This document shows positions 7,805 through 16,800 of a DNA stretch of 36,422 nt, one piece after another. Each line of letters begins with the position of its first letter. Position 1 is the stretch's first letter. The translations under genes and the position numbers were made by a program. This DNA comes from Fibrobacter sp. GTDB lineage: Bacteria > Fibrobacterota > Chitinivibrionia > Chitinivibrionales > Chitinispirillaceae. Under the pieces are notes generated by a model that saw only the letters and a list, made by a program, of their open reading frames with translations, had not been told where the DNA came from and made no database searches. The DNA lies in the NCBI GenBank assembly GCA_012513915.1, contig JAAZBG010000009.1, positions 1 through 36,422 of the forward strand, in the 5' to 3' direction.

Positions 7805-8746
7805 ATGGTTAGTTCTTTTTGTAGAAGAAAAATACTCCATTACGGTATGGTTTGTATGATACTTTGCTTCGGGTTTATTGGTGTTTCGGGTGAAACGATG
7901 GTCTGGAATGATGAATTCTCAGGCTCCTCAATTGATACAACCAGGTGGTCATTTGATTTGGGCACCGGTGCACCGGAATTGACCGGCTGGGGTAATAATG
8001 AACTCCAGTATTATACATCCAATCCGACGAACGTATCTATTGTCAATGATAAACTTTGTATTACTGCAATTAAGGAATCGTATCAGGGCTGTGCCTATAC
8101 ATCAGCGCGTATACAAACAAAATTAAAAGGTGACTGGACCTATGGCAGATTTGAAATAAAGGCAAAATTACCTAAAGGTAAAGGTATCTGGCCGGCAATC
8201 TGGATGCTTCCGACTGATAATTTTTATGGAGGATGGGCATCAAGCGGTGAAATTGATATTATGGAATTTCTCGGCCATGAACCGGCCAAAATACATGGTA
8301 CAATTCATTTCGGTGGGGTCTGGCCGGATAATCAAAGCAGCACAGGAACCTATACATTACCTCAGGGTGATTTCTCTGATGATTTTCACATCTTTGCAAT
8401 CGAATGGGACCCAGAAGGAATCTCCTGGTATGTGGATTCGATACGCTATTCTGTAAAACCTCATAAACAACCATTTGATAAACGGTTTTATTTGATCATG
8501 AATCTTGCTGTTGGTGGCAACTGGCCGGGAAATCCCGATGGGTCAACGGTGTTTCCGGCACGTATGGAAGTTGATTATGTAAGGGTGTATGCCTCGCCAA
8601 CTGCTATCCGTCAGGAATACAGGAGACAACGTATTCTAACGAAACAGCAAACTGTTACGAATTATTCAACCTTGCTCAACGGGAAGATAACTGCATCAAT
8701 TCAGAATTCAAAAACTGTCAATAAAACGATCCGGTTGCGACCATAG
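7805..8746 (+). CDS. Secreted glycoside hydrolase family 16 (beta-1,3/1,3-1,4-glucanase-like)
   Basis: The protein is 313 aa with an N-terminal signal peptide (basic residues 7-9, hydrophobic to about 28, cleavage near VSGE). The GH16 jelly roll covers ~32-265: WNDEFSG at the start, GRFEIKAKLPKGKGIWPAIW in the middle, and the catalytic motif EIDIMEFLG with nucleophile Glu149, assisting Asp151 and acid/base Glu154. HGTIHFGG and the final MEVDYVRVY strand are typical of laminarinases and lichenases. It probably cleaves beta-glucans outside the cytoplasm for nutrition. After the domain there is a ~45-residue basic, Thr/Asn-rich tail that I do not recognise; it may be a surface-sorting or linker remnant. 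CAGGAG at good spacing supports the ATG. Fold and catalysis are sure; substrate is inferred. Confidence 0.95.
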   Translation: MVSSFCRRKILHYGMVCMILCFGFIGVSGETMVWNDEFSGSSIDTTRWSFDLGTGAPELTGWGNNELQYYTSNPTNVSIVNDKLCITAIKESYQGCAYTSARIQTKLKGDWTYGRFEIKAKLPKGKGIWPAIWMLPTDNFYGGWASSGEIDIMEFLGHEPAKIHGTIHFGGVWPDNQSSTGTYTLPQGDFSDDFHIFAIEWDPEGISWYVDSIRYSVKPHKQPFDKRFYLIMNLAVGGNWPGNPDGSTVFPARMEVDYVRVYASPTAIRQEYRRQRILTKQQTVTNYSTLLNGKITASIQNSKTVNKTIRLRP

Positions 8747-8989
8747 AGGTTTTCAGTTTTAGGGCAACTCGTTTTTCAGCAAGTGGAGCAAAAAACAGAA
8801 AAAATGGCTTGCAATACCATAATCTGGTTATGAGATATACGTTTGGTGTTTATTCATTCAAATCCATTTCTGTTTGTCGGTGTAAAGGATCTATTTAATT
8901 TGCCTGATCATGATAAAAAACATGTATTTTAATGTATGGCAGAACAACAAATTGTATAATTACTGCTATGCTTTAAAGGACAAGGAAAC

Positions 8990-9289
8990 ATGGAAACACG
9001 AGAGGATATACTGGAGTTTTTAAGGGCCAATCGTGAATTATTCAGAAAACAGTTTCATATCGTGAAGATCGGTCTGTTCGGTTCCTTTGCACGAAGCGAG
9101 CAGACAGCCCAAAGCGATATTGATCTGATAATTGAGCTCGATGCACCCGATACTGATGTGTACCTTCTGAAAAACAGTTTCCGCGAGTTTATCGCTTCAC
9201 GTTTCAACCGCGGGGTTGATCTTGCACGGGAGAAATATCTCCGACCGTATGCCCGCGATGTGATACTCAAGGAGGCGATTTTTGTCTGA
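8990..9289 (+). CDS. mntA: MNT-type nucleotidyltransferase antitoxin (MntA-like)
   Basis: The protein is 99 aa. It carries the minimal nucleotidyltransferase signature GS-X10-D-X-D: Gly31-Ser32, then Asp43 and Asp45 (GSFARSEQTAQSDID), with a third acidic residue, probably Asp77, in RGVDLA. These bind two metals and ATP. In characterised MntA/HepT pairs the MNT protein neutralises the HEPN RNase by transferring AMP units to a tyrosine beside its active site. AAGGA lies just before the ATG. The gene overlaps the HEPN gene by eight bases, so expression is coupled, with the antitoxin first. All catalytic residues are present, which argues for an active enzyme. Confidence 0.9.
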   Translation: METREDILEFLRANRELFRKQFHIVKIGLFGSFARSEQTAQSDIDLIIELDAPDTDVYLLKNSFREFIASRFNRGVDLAREKYLRPYARDVILKEAIFV

Positions 9290-9620
9290 AGAAAAGAATC
9301 TGCTTTCTCTCCGGGGAATTCTTGATGCCGCAGAAAAGATCATCAATTTTTCCCGGCCGTTTTCAAATGCCGACGATTTCTTTACCGACCAGAAAAGCTT
9401 TGATGCCGTCTGTATGAATTTCATCGTTATTGGTGAAATGGTTGACCGTATTTCAGATGAGTTTAAACTGAAATACAGCACAATTGATTGGAAAAACATA
9501 AAAGGACTTCGTAATAGTATTGCTCATGATTACTTCGGCGTTGACGCAGAGGAAATCTGGAGTATTATTGAACTGCATATTCCTGCATTTATTGCATCGA
9601 TTCAGAAAATTACACAATAA
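9282..9620 (+). CDS. hepT: HEPN-domain RNase toxin (HepT/DUF86-like)
   Basis: The protein is 112 aa, all helical. It contains R-X4-H-X-Y as RNSIAHDY: Arg77, His82 and Tyr84. Arg and His form the RNase site of the HEPN dimer. The Tyr is the residue that the partner MNT protein AMPylates in known HepT systems. IVIGEMVDRIS is the other conserved DUF86 stretch. The start is TTG at 9282, fixed by GGAGG at 9271-9275 inside the antitoxin gene and by the 8-base overlap. Known HepT enzymes cut mRNA or tRNA. A tRNA-Arg gene lies 59 bases downstream on the opposite strand; a link is not shown. Confidence 0.9.
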   Translation: MSEEKNLLSLRGILDAAEKIINFSRPFSNADDFFTDQKSFDAVCMNFIVIGEMVDRISDEFKLKYSTIDWKNIKGLRNSIAHDYFGVDAEEIWSIIELHIPAFIASIQKITQ

Positions 9621-9679
9621 TTATTTTTACCTGTATTGGGATAGTGCCATTATTTATGGTAGTTTGAGCAGTAAAAAAC

Positions 9680-9753
9680 TACCCCCGACACGAATCGAAC
9701 GTGCGACACCAGGTTTAGGAAACCTGTGCTCTATCCTACTGAGCTACGGGGGC
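9680..9753 (-). tRNA. tRNA-Arg, anticodon CCT
   Basis: Read on the minus strand, the acceptor 5' arm GCCCCCG pairs with CGGGGGT (G-U at the first pair). The D-arm is AGCTCAGTAGGATAGAGC. The anticodon arm CAGGT-TTCCTAA-ACCTG gives anticodon CCT, which reads AGG. The T-arm contains GTTCGAATC. The discriminator is A and CCA is not encoded. A run of six T follows and could end transcription. Confidence 0.95.
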
Positions 9754-9768
9754 ACAAAAAGTTCACAA

Positions 9769-9797
9769 AAAATAGCATTGTCCATTAGCAAAGGCAA
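9769..9797 (-). promoter_or_regulatory. Candidate sigma-70 promoter of the tRNA-Arg gene
   Basis: On the minus strand TTGCCT and TATTTT are 17 bases apart and end 15 bases before the first tRNA base. The -10 match is weak. Confidence 0.35.
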
Positions 9798-9811
9798 TAA
9801 CTATATGCTGT

Positions 9812-10234
9812 TCAATGAAAAATGTTGCCAATTTCATTGAACAGATCATTCATTGAGAATGGTTTTTGGAAAATTGAAATTGCACCAAGGAGACTTGCAA
9901 TTTTAAGATAAATTTCAGCTGAAAGTTTTCCGCCGCCGGAAATCGCTATTACCTTGATTTCTGGATAACTGTTCCTGATAATTCTGATTACCTCAAGACC
10001 ATCCTGATTATCCATGATAATGTCTGTAATTACCAGATCAAAACGTTTTCCCTGGATTAGTTTTAATGCTTCAGAACCACTTGATACTGCACTGAGGGTG
10101 AACTTTTTTCGCGTAAAAAAATCAATCATCATTGAACGCATTGAAATATCGTCTTCAATGAGAAGAGTTGATGGCAACTGTAAACTCAATCGGGTTGATA
10201 ATGGTTCTGTATTCGATTTCTGAGAGAGGTCCAT
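9812..10234 (-). CDS. Single-domain response regulator (receiver protein, CheY-like fold)
   Basis: The protein is 140 aa: a ~20-residue polar N-terminal extension and then one receiver domain with no output domain. The acidic pocket is Glu27-Asp28-Asp29, the phospho-acceptor is Asp71 in DLVITDIIMD, the switch Ser is Ser99 in IAISGGG, and the conserved Lys is Lys124 in FQKPF. Such proteins take phosphate from a histidine kinase and act by binding a partner. It lies 41 bases behind a small helical protein gene on the same strand and beside the glycosyltransferase and flagellin genes, so a motility-linked role is possible. It is not a close match to canonical CheY. AGGA precedes the ATG. No kinase gene lies beside it; the only kinase-like piece in the window is the fragment at 1-336. 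Confidence 0.88.
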   Translation of the reverse strand: MDLSQKSNTEPLSTRLSLQLPSTLLIEDDISMRSMMIDFFTRKKFTLSAVSSGSEALKLIQGKRFDLVITDIIMDNQDGLEVIRIIRNSYPEIKVIAISGGGKLSAEIYLKIASLLGAISIFQKPFSMNDLFNEIGNIFH

Positions 10235-10275
10235 TCTATGTCCTGGTCAAAAATATGAGTACATTATAACTTTTA

Positions 10276-10545
10276 TTACCATCGGCTTATAATTCCGGAA
10301 AATTCATATTCAAGAATATCGGCAAGCGCAACCCAGTCATTCTTCTTCTGCATCTCCATAAGTGTTTCAAGAGAGTAGGTTACTTTTGATAAGTCATCCG
10401 GCCGGATATATCCTTTGGAAAGCTCACACTGCAGCAGCTGAAGAAATATATTGATATCGGATGCTGCCTGACCATAATCACCACAACGGGCTTCCTGTGC
10501 AATTTTCTTAATCTGTTCATGAAGGTCAGTCTTTTTGCTTTGCAT
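10276..10545 (-). CDS. Small helical protein of unknown function next to the flagellin-modification genes
   Basis: The protein is 89 aa, predicted all-helical and charged, with no signal peptide or membrane segment. It begins MQSKKTDLHEQIKKIAQEA, has GDYGQAASDINIFLQLLQ in the middle, and ends with the motif-like WVALADILEYEFSGIISRW. I chose the ATG at 10545 because AAGGA lies just before it; the frame continues upstream but without a ribosome site. As far as I recall, short proteins ending in a similar D-LEYE segment occur near flagellin glycosylation genes in other bacteria. That similarity is from memory and not proven. It probably forms an operon with the receiver gene 41 bases downstream. 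It could be an adaptor or chaperone for the glycosyltransferase or the receiver. Confidence 0.65.
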   Translation of the reverse strand: MQSKKTDLHEQIKKIAQEARCGDYGQAASDINIFLQLLQCELSKGYIRPDDLSKVTYSLETLMEMQKKNDWVALADILEYEFSGIISRW

Positions 10546-10654
10546 AATTAATCCTTTTGTAAAGAATATACTGCTTGCAAAATCAGTACATAAAGTATAC
10601 ACTTGAGTAGTGATCATATTATTATACCCTAAGCATCGGTATACGGCTATAGAA

Positions 10655-12277
10655 ATGTTTACAAAATCTGATTATACTGTTGAATTCTTTCATGCACAGT
10701 CAGGATATTTGTCAGCACGATTGTATGATTTGTCAAATAATGCATTGCATGTTCATTCTCTTGTGAAACCTGAAATTGAGGCTCAATACTTTGAAGATCT
10801 CGAGATCTGGGGTGACTCCATAATCCTGGCAGGAACCGGTATCGGCTATCATTTATATGGTATTATTGACCGGATCAGGAATAAAAATGTATTATTGCTT
10901 GAATACTTTAATGAGTTTGCTGATCTTTGTCGCAGCGAAGTAGTAAAGGATTGTAACAGTGTTGGAGTAATTACATCAAAGTCATCTGATTTCAAAACAA
11001 CGATCATGGAGTTTACAAAAGACGAAGGATCTGTCCAGGTAATCCGCCACCCGGTGTCATACAGAGTAAATAAACAATTCTACGATTATTTTATAAACCA
11101 GGTTCTCTCCGGGGGTACAACACAGCATAGGAGTGGACAAGTACTTCTTTTGGGTGGCAGGTTTTTTCTTCAGAAGGAACTTGCTGACGCTTGCGAAAAA
11201 TTAGATTGTAAAGCATCGGTGATACATGCTGATCAAATTAAAGAATTAACACAATACGAATCTGAAATAAACAGGGTGATACAGCGGGATCGTCCTGAAA
11301 TGATACTGTCTGTAAATATGCTCGGGATTGACAGTGAGGGTATATGTCTTGATTACGCACGACGCTTCGGGATTCCGGTTGCAGTCTGGTTTGTCGATGA
11401 TCCATCCCCGATTCTATTGCAGTATGAAAGCTACATTGATGCTAATATACATGCATTTTGCTGGGAACGAAACTATCTTGAAATGCTGAAGAAGAAGCGA
11501 TTCGGTTCTGTTACCTGGCTTCCGCTCGCAACAGATCCGGAGATATTTACACCATGCGAGTTATCACGAAAAAAAACATCGCTCGGATTTGTTGGAAGCG
11601 CAATGGGGGGGGAGTTTCTCGATAATATAAAATCAAAATTCATGTGGAAGCAGGAATTGGAACTTCTTGTACGTGAAGCAGCACGGAGAATGCTTGTCAA
11701 TAAAGAATGTGATGTTGACAAAATGGTGAAGACGCTCTGTGCAGATCTGGGTCTTCAGTATCCTTATAACGATAACCGCAATGAGACCTGGTTTAAATCG
11801 TATATCATTCATACTGCGAGCATGATGAAACGCAGGAATCTTATCGGGCAGCTGCTTCCATTGGGTATTGAGCTTTTTGGTGATCCCGATGGCTGGAAGT
11901 TGCTATTAGGGGAGGGCATTACAGTTCACCCGAATATCGATTATCGTACCGGTCTTGCATCTGTCTACAGGGGTATAACAATTACTATCAATAGTACCAG
12001 TTGTCAAATGCGTTCAGCCGTAAATCAACGCGTTTTTGATATTCCTGCTTGTGGTGGATTTGTAATTACTGATAATCAGTCTGATATTTTTGAACTGTTT
12101 GATAAGGATGAAATCGTTATATATAGTACTATCGACGAACTAAGAGATTTGATCAGTCACTATCGTACTCATGAATCTGGTAGAATGAAGATCAGCGATA
12201 AAGCACGAATACGTATTCTTAACGAGCACACAATCTCAAAAAGGCTGGAGACTATTATTAACAGCGTACGGAAATAG
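10655..12277 (+). CDS. CgeB/DUF3880-type glycosyltransferase, probably modifying flagellin
   Basis: The protein is 540 aa from the ATG at 10655, or 555 aa from a GTG at 10610; neither has a clear ribosome site. The N-terminal half holds an early Rossmann-like region with AGTGIGYHLYG. A DUF3880-like part follows with GIPVAVWFVDDPSPIL and WLPLATDPEIF. The C-terminal domain matches glycosyltransferase Glyco_trans_1_2: GITITINSTSC, the NQRVFDIPACGGFVITD nucleotide-sugar binding segment, and a final IYSTIDELRDLISHY. These GT-B enzymes transfer a sugar from a nucleotide sugar. The flagellin gene follows on the same strand after a gap with its own sigma-28 promoter, so O-glycosylation of flagellin is the likely job. 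Donor sugar is unknown. Its promoter region overlaps that of the divergent small gene. Confidence 0.85.
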   Translation: MFTKSDYTVEFFHAQSGYLSARLYDLSNNALHVHSLVKPEIEAQYFEDLEIWGDSIILAGTGIGYHLYGIIDRIRNKNVLLLEYFNEFADLCRSEVVKDCNSVGVITSKSSDFKTTIMEFTKDEGSVQVIRHPVSYRVNKQFYDYFINQVLSGGTTQHRSGQVLLLGGRFFLQKELADACEKLDCKASVIHADQIKELTQYESEINRVIQRDRPEMILSVNMLGIDSEGICLDYARRFGIPVAVWFVDDPSPILLQYESYIDANIHAFCWERNYLEMLKKKRFGSVTWLPLATDPEIFTPCELSRKKTSLGFVGSAMGGEFLDNIKSKFMWKQELELLVREAARRMLVNKECDVDKMVKTLCADLGLQYPYNDNRNETWFKSYIIHTASMMKRRNLIGQLLPLGIELFGDPDGWKLLLGEGITVHPNIDYRTGLASVYRGITITINSTSCQMRSAVNQRVFDIPACGGFVITDNQSDIFELFDKDEIVIYSTIDELRDLISHYRTHESGRMKISDKARIRILNEHTISKRLETIINSVRK

Positions 12278-12278
12278 C

Positions 12279-12321
12279 GTTGGCTGCAAGCCATTCCGCA
12301 TCATGATTCCCGATAGCCAAC
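12279..12321 (+). terminator. Possible terminator hairpin after the glycosyltransferase gene
   Basis: GTTGGCT (12279-12285) pairs perfectly with AGCCAAC (12315-12321) around a 29-base loop, starting one base after the glycosyltransferase stop. There is no T-run, so it may only be a stabilising 3' structure. Confidence 0.25.
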
Positions 12322-12403
12322 ACAATTCTTCCAGTTCCAGTACATAAATCATCTATCTGGTTTAATCGTGTTAATTTTTTTATTAAAAAAAATAAGAAAG
12401 TAC

Positions 12404-12430
12404 TAAAGCGTTTAATTCATCAGCCGATAT
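12404..12430 (+). promoter_or_regulatory. Sigma-28 (FliA) promoter of the flagellin gene
   Basis: TAAA (12404-12407), exactly 15 bases, then GCCGATAT (12423-12430) matches the sigma-28 consensus TAAA-N15-GCCGATAA in all but one base. It lies about 140 bases before the flagellin start, which leaves a long leader. This predicts late-class flagellar control by FliA and FlgM. Confidence 0.85.
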
Positions 12431-12571
12431 ATTTCGTAGATGGGCTCGCCAGAGGGGCTCCAAAAAAAAGTAAGTAACTAAATAACAATGTGATGGCAAG
12501 GATGTCATCACGAATTCACAAACGGATGATATCTTTTAACGCAGGATATCGTTCACAACATGGAGGTTTCT

Positions 12572-13444
12572 ATGCGTATAGTCCACAACATTTCATCAAT
12601 GACCACCCAGGGTTCTCTCTACAAAGTTAATCGCGACATGAAGACTTCGCTTGAGCGTTTGTCGACAGGTCTGCGTATTAACCGTGCATCCGATGATGCT
12701 GCCGGGCTTGGTGTTTCTGAAAACCTGCGTACACAGGTAAAGGGAACTGCTCAGGCGATGCGTAACGCCCAGGATGGTATTGCTGCGTTAACCATCGCTG
12801 AAGGAGCAGCGAATGAGGTTTCTGATATTCTTCAAAGAATGCGTGAACTGGCAGTCCAGTCCGCTAACGATACGCTTACATCAACAGAACGTGCCTATAC
12901 CGATCAGGAATATGGTCAGCTTAAGACCGAAATCGACCGGATTGCTGAAGTGACCAACTATAACGGCATGAAACTGATTTCGTCAGGCGGTGCAAATGCC
13001 AATGAACGTTTTGGTCGTACAGGTGCAGGTGAAGGTTCTGCACTTTGGATTGATGCAAACAGTGCGTATGGTTATGATAGTATAACAATCACCGTTGATA
13101 CGTTGACAACTGCCGCTCTTGGTGGTACTACGAAATTAGACGTAACGTATCTTACATCTCAGGGATCTTCAGTTACTGCTTTAAATAGTCTTGATGACTC
13201 GATTAACAGTGTGAACACGATGCGTTCCAACATGGGAGCATTTGTGAACCGTCTTGAACATGCGATCAACAACCTGACGGTATCCAATACCAATCAGCAA
13301 TCTGCTGAAGCGCTTATCCGTGATGTCGATTTTGCGAATGAATCTGCGACCTTTACAAAGAACCAGATTCTGCTGCAATCAGGTACGGCAATGCTTGCGC
13401 AGGCAAATCAAGTCTCTCAGAATGTGTTGTCGCTGCTCAGGTAA
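12572..13444 (+). CDS. fliC: Flagellin
   Basis: The protein is 290 aa. The N-terminal D0/D1 part is canonical: ISSMTTQGSLYKVNRDMK, LERLSTGLRINRASDDAAGL, and the inner D1 helix LQRMRELAVQSANDT that in other bacteria is the TLR5-contact region. The C-terminal D1/D0 part has RLEHAINNL and ends ANQVSQNVLSLLR. The middle ~65 residues are a short variable segment rich in Gly, Ser and Thr, so the surface domain is small. The start is the ATG at 12572 because GGAGG lies at 12562-12566; an ATG four codons earlier overlaps that site. A sigma-28 promoter lies upstream and a glycosyltransferase gene just before. It is exported by the flagellar type III apparatus and polymerises into the filament. Confidence 0.97.
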   Translation: MRIVHNISSMTTQGSLYKVNRDMKTSLERLSTGLRINRASDDAAGLGVSENLRTQVKGTAQAMRNAQDGIAALTIAEGAANEVSDILQRMRELAVQSANDTLTSTERAYTDQEYGQLKTEIDRIAEVTNYNGMKLISSGGANANERFGRTGAGEGSALWIDANSAYGYDSITITVDTLTTAALGGTTKLDVTYLTSQGSSVTALNSLDDSINSVNTMRSNMGAFVNRLEHAINNLTVSNTNQQSAEALIRDVDFANESATFTKNQILLQSGTAMLAQANQVSQNVLSLLR

Positions 13445-13496
13445 CGTTTTTGACTGGTGTATGATCAGTCAATATCTTGTAATTTACTTTGTATGT

Positions 13497-13531
13497 AAAG
13501 GCAATGGATCATCACAGGGTTCATTGTCTTT
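13497..13531 (+). terminator. Probable terminator hairpin of the flagellin transcript
   Basis: AAAGGCAATG (13497-13506) pairs with CATTGTCTTT (13522-13531) over ten pairs with one G-U, around a 15-base loop, followed by ACTAATTTT. It lies 53 bases past the flagellin stop. The U-tract is weak. Confidence 0.4.
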
Positions 13532-13777
13532 ACTAATTTTACCGCAATCAATTGTCAATGCTTTTTTGCTCCGCAATGTTATAGTATCTCCATGGCATTT
13601 GTAAATATTCCGGCTTTGTGGCATTGTAATTATTACTTGAAACCAGTATGAGACACACGATGATGTTTATATGGTTGAATTACTATGCAGAAGCAGTAAT
13701 AACAGCTGTCTGTCAGGTAATTCTTAGAAAATTATCCTACCAGTACGTTACTTCGTATATATATATTAAATAGAGTG

Positions 13778-13805
13778 TTGCGCATTGTATCGATATTATT
13801 ATACA
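13778..13805 (+). promoter_or_regulatory. Candidate sigma-70 promoter of the TPR protein gene
   Basis: TTGCGC and TATACA are 16 bases apart and end 63 bases before the ATG of the TPR gene. The surroundings are AT-rich. No sigma-28 motif with correct spacing is present. Confidence 0.35.
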
Positions 13806-13868
13806 ATATAACAGTGATAAAATGCATGATAACTCTTTAATCAGATATCTTTACAGAAAGGTAGACTC

Positions 13869-16800
13869 ATGCGAATTCTGATTACGCTTGCTATTATATT
13901 CTTTTTCCAGATAAGTGCTATTGATGCGCAGGATCAAAATAAAACAGTGTCTAAGAAAGTACCACCAAAGGTCGCTGCAAAACCAGCTGCTGCGACTACC
14001 AGCTCTAAAGCCAAGACAGTAAATGCTAAAAAGGTACCGCCCAAACCAGCTGCTGCTACTGCCGGCTCTAAAGCTAAGACAGCAAATGCTAAAAAGGTAC
14101 AGCCCAAACCAGCTGCTACTACTGCCGGCTCTAAAGCTAAGACAGCAAATGCTAAAAAGGTACAGCCCAAACCAGCTGCTACTACCGGCTCTAAAGCTCA
14201 GGCAGTAAATACTAAAACAGTACAACCAAAACCAGCCGCGACTCCTGATGTTGCAGTCTCCTTTATGTTTGGCGGGACAAGTGATATTTCAAGCAGCGGA
14301 AAAGAACGATGGCTTGGGATGCTTCTTGACAACGCCCTTGAGTTCAAATGTTCACAGATTTCACCGCTTAATCTTGTTATGTCAAGCGATGTGTATTCAA
14401 ATATTCCCGGTTTTGGATCAATAGCAGCTCCTCCGACTGAGCGCGAATATTTTGATGTTGCAAGGAAACTCAAAGTTAAATATATGGGAAAAGCCAAGTA
14501 TGAATTTTCTGGTGGCCGTAATGTACAGTATTATCTTGAAGTTGTTTCAATAGAAGATGGTAATACTGTTGCAACCATTGAGCGTTCATTTAATATTCAA
14601 AAAATCGGTGTGGAGATTGATGGTATTATCGGTGACCTGATTAAATCGCTCAAAATCACCACGGGTCCTGAATTGGCAAGATTCCTGCGTTTCCCGATCA
14701 TTAGTGAAAACATTAAAAATATGAAAATCATTGGTGAGTATCTGTTTAATTCCAGATTTTCATCCACACCAGATAATGCTCAGACTGTTGATAATTTCAG
14801 GATGATCTGTTCGAAAGATCGACCCATGCTTCTTGCTTTTTGGTATGGAGGTTTTATCTTTGAAAATGCAGGACTCAACGTCGATGCAATAGAGGCGTTT
14901 AAGGTTGTCAATCAGACATTTCCTGAGTATCTAAATGTCTATGTGCCGTTAATTCGTGTTAACCGCAAAGCCGGAAGGTTTGATAATGCTCAGAGTGTTA
15001 TTTCTCTTGCAGAGCAACGTGGTATTCGAAAAGCCGATCTTCTTGTAGAGAAAGCACTTGTTGCCCAGGCACTGAAGAAGACTACAGAGGCGGAGAATAT
15101 TTTCAAACAGATTTTGTCGGTTGATCCGGATAATGCAATTGCACTCTTAAATTATGCACGTAAATGTAACGATGAGGGACGGGGTGTTGATGCCGGTAAC
15201 GCATGTAACCGCTTTCTCAAGGCACACAAACCGACTGCTGCGATATTTGTTGAGCTTGGGCGCAGTCATCTGATTCAGAAAAAAAAGGATGAAGCAATTA
15301 AAGCGTTTGTCCGCGCCACACAGCTTGACAAAAAGAATCCTGCTCCGCTTGCATTTCTGGGTGACTTATACTTGTCAAGAAAGTCGTTTGCTGAGGCATC
15401 GAAATACTATGAAAAGGCGCTGCTTGTTGCTCCGGAAAACATAGATCTGGCAATTAATGCTGCGCAGGCATACAAGGCGAGCGGAAATGCACAAAAGTCA
15501 CTTGATCTCTTAAGAAAAATGGAACCGCGTTATCCTCAGCATCCGGTATTAAACCGCGAACTTGGTATGCTTGAATATGCACGTAAAGAAAATGATAAGG
15601 CAATGGGACATCTTGAAGTTGCCAATAGAGGAGAAAGCATTACTGATCCAAAGGTAATGCTTGCACTTGGTTTGCTCTACGTTGATTCAAAGCAATATGT
15701 GAAGGCTTTACCGCTGCTCAACAAAGCACTACCATCACTTGCCAACAAGACAGAATGTAAGATCGGACTTGCTAAAATTCAGCTTGCACTGGCTGATACA
15801 GATGCAGCGGTGAAATTGCTTAACGAATTGGCATTGCAGAAGGTTACCATTCCCGGTGCGTATCTGACTATTGCAGACAAGTACTATGGGCAGGGTGACA
15901 AGGCCAGGAGTTACGAGTATTACAAAAAGGAATATGCATCAAATAAATCTGATGTATCAGTATTAAAAAAGATCGCTGAAATTTCATTTGAATCATCATT
16001 GTGGCAGGATAGTAAAAATGCGTATGCAGCAATAGTTGCCAAAGATCCGAAAGATGCATCTGCACTTTATAAACTGGCAATTATTTCACTTCAGTTGAAA
16101 GATGCTCCCGGAGCAGCAGTGTATGTAAAGAAGGCTGCCTCACTTGGAAATGCAGAACCGGATCTGTATTATCGTCTTGGACTTGGATTCAAGGGGCTTA
16201 ATGCTACAAAAGATGCGGCGATTGCATTTCAGAAATGTGTATCCATTGATCCATCAAATGAGCGGGCACTGCTGGAACTTGGTGCAATACTTGTCACATT
16301 GAAAAAAGACAGTGCTGCAGCAGATGTCCATTTCAAACTGTATGATCTCAATAACGTTAAGTATAAAGACCGGGCGATCAGCGCTGCTGCAATGTTTGAA
16401 AAAACTGGTGCGTATGACAAGGCAAAAGATGTATGCACCGCATTTCTGAAAAAGAATACTGCCAATGCTGAAATATCTTTACTGCTGGCACGACTTGAAC
16501 ACCGGTCGAAAAATTACGGAGCTGTTATTGATGCCGCTGGTACCATTCCGGTGGTGAAGCTTGACACGCTTATGTTGCGCATTCTTGCAGAATCATTCAG
16601 CAATAAACAGCAATACAAAAAGGTAATATCCTATACATCTGCAATGGTTAAAAAACATCCATCATCAGTGTGGGCTGCAGAATTAAGTGCCGTTGCTTCC
16701 GACAAGAATGGAGCACTTGATCAGGCTGCGAATATGTATAAAAAATATGCAACGTTGACAAATAATCATCAGAAGTATGGTGTCCGGCTTGGAGAAATTC

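Larger units (their letters stand above)
13445..13868. other. Intergenic region between flagellin and the TPR protein, no gene seen
   Basis: These 424 bases hold a GACTG/CAGTC mini-hairpin just after the flagellin stop, a longer hairpin at 13497-13531, an AT-rich stretch (13757-13772) and a candidate promoter at 13778-13805. Short frames in it have no ribosome sites or recognisable products. GAAAGG lies 7 bases before the ATG of the TPR gene. Confidence 0.5.

Noticed and set aside
9520-9840. Open frame on the plus strand across the HEPN gene end and the tRNA
   Set aside because: It runs through the tRNA-Arg gene and overlaps the HEPN gene in another frame; its product is not protein-like.
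13768-13800. Second sigma-28 promoter before the TPR gene
   Set aside because: TAAA and a CGATAT element are present, but the spacing is 18 bases and the GCC core is missing.
13445-13868. Small RNA or small gene between flagellin and the TPR gene
   Set aside because: Only hairpins and a promoter-like pair are visible. No frame has a ribosome site and no RNA family pattern is recognisable.
13934-14225. Open frames on both strands across the tandem repeat
   Set aside because: They are shadows created by the 63-base repeat inside the TPR gene. They are low-complexity, lack ribosome sites and share no features with real proteins.
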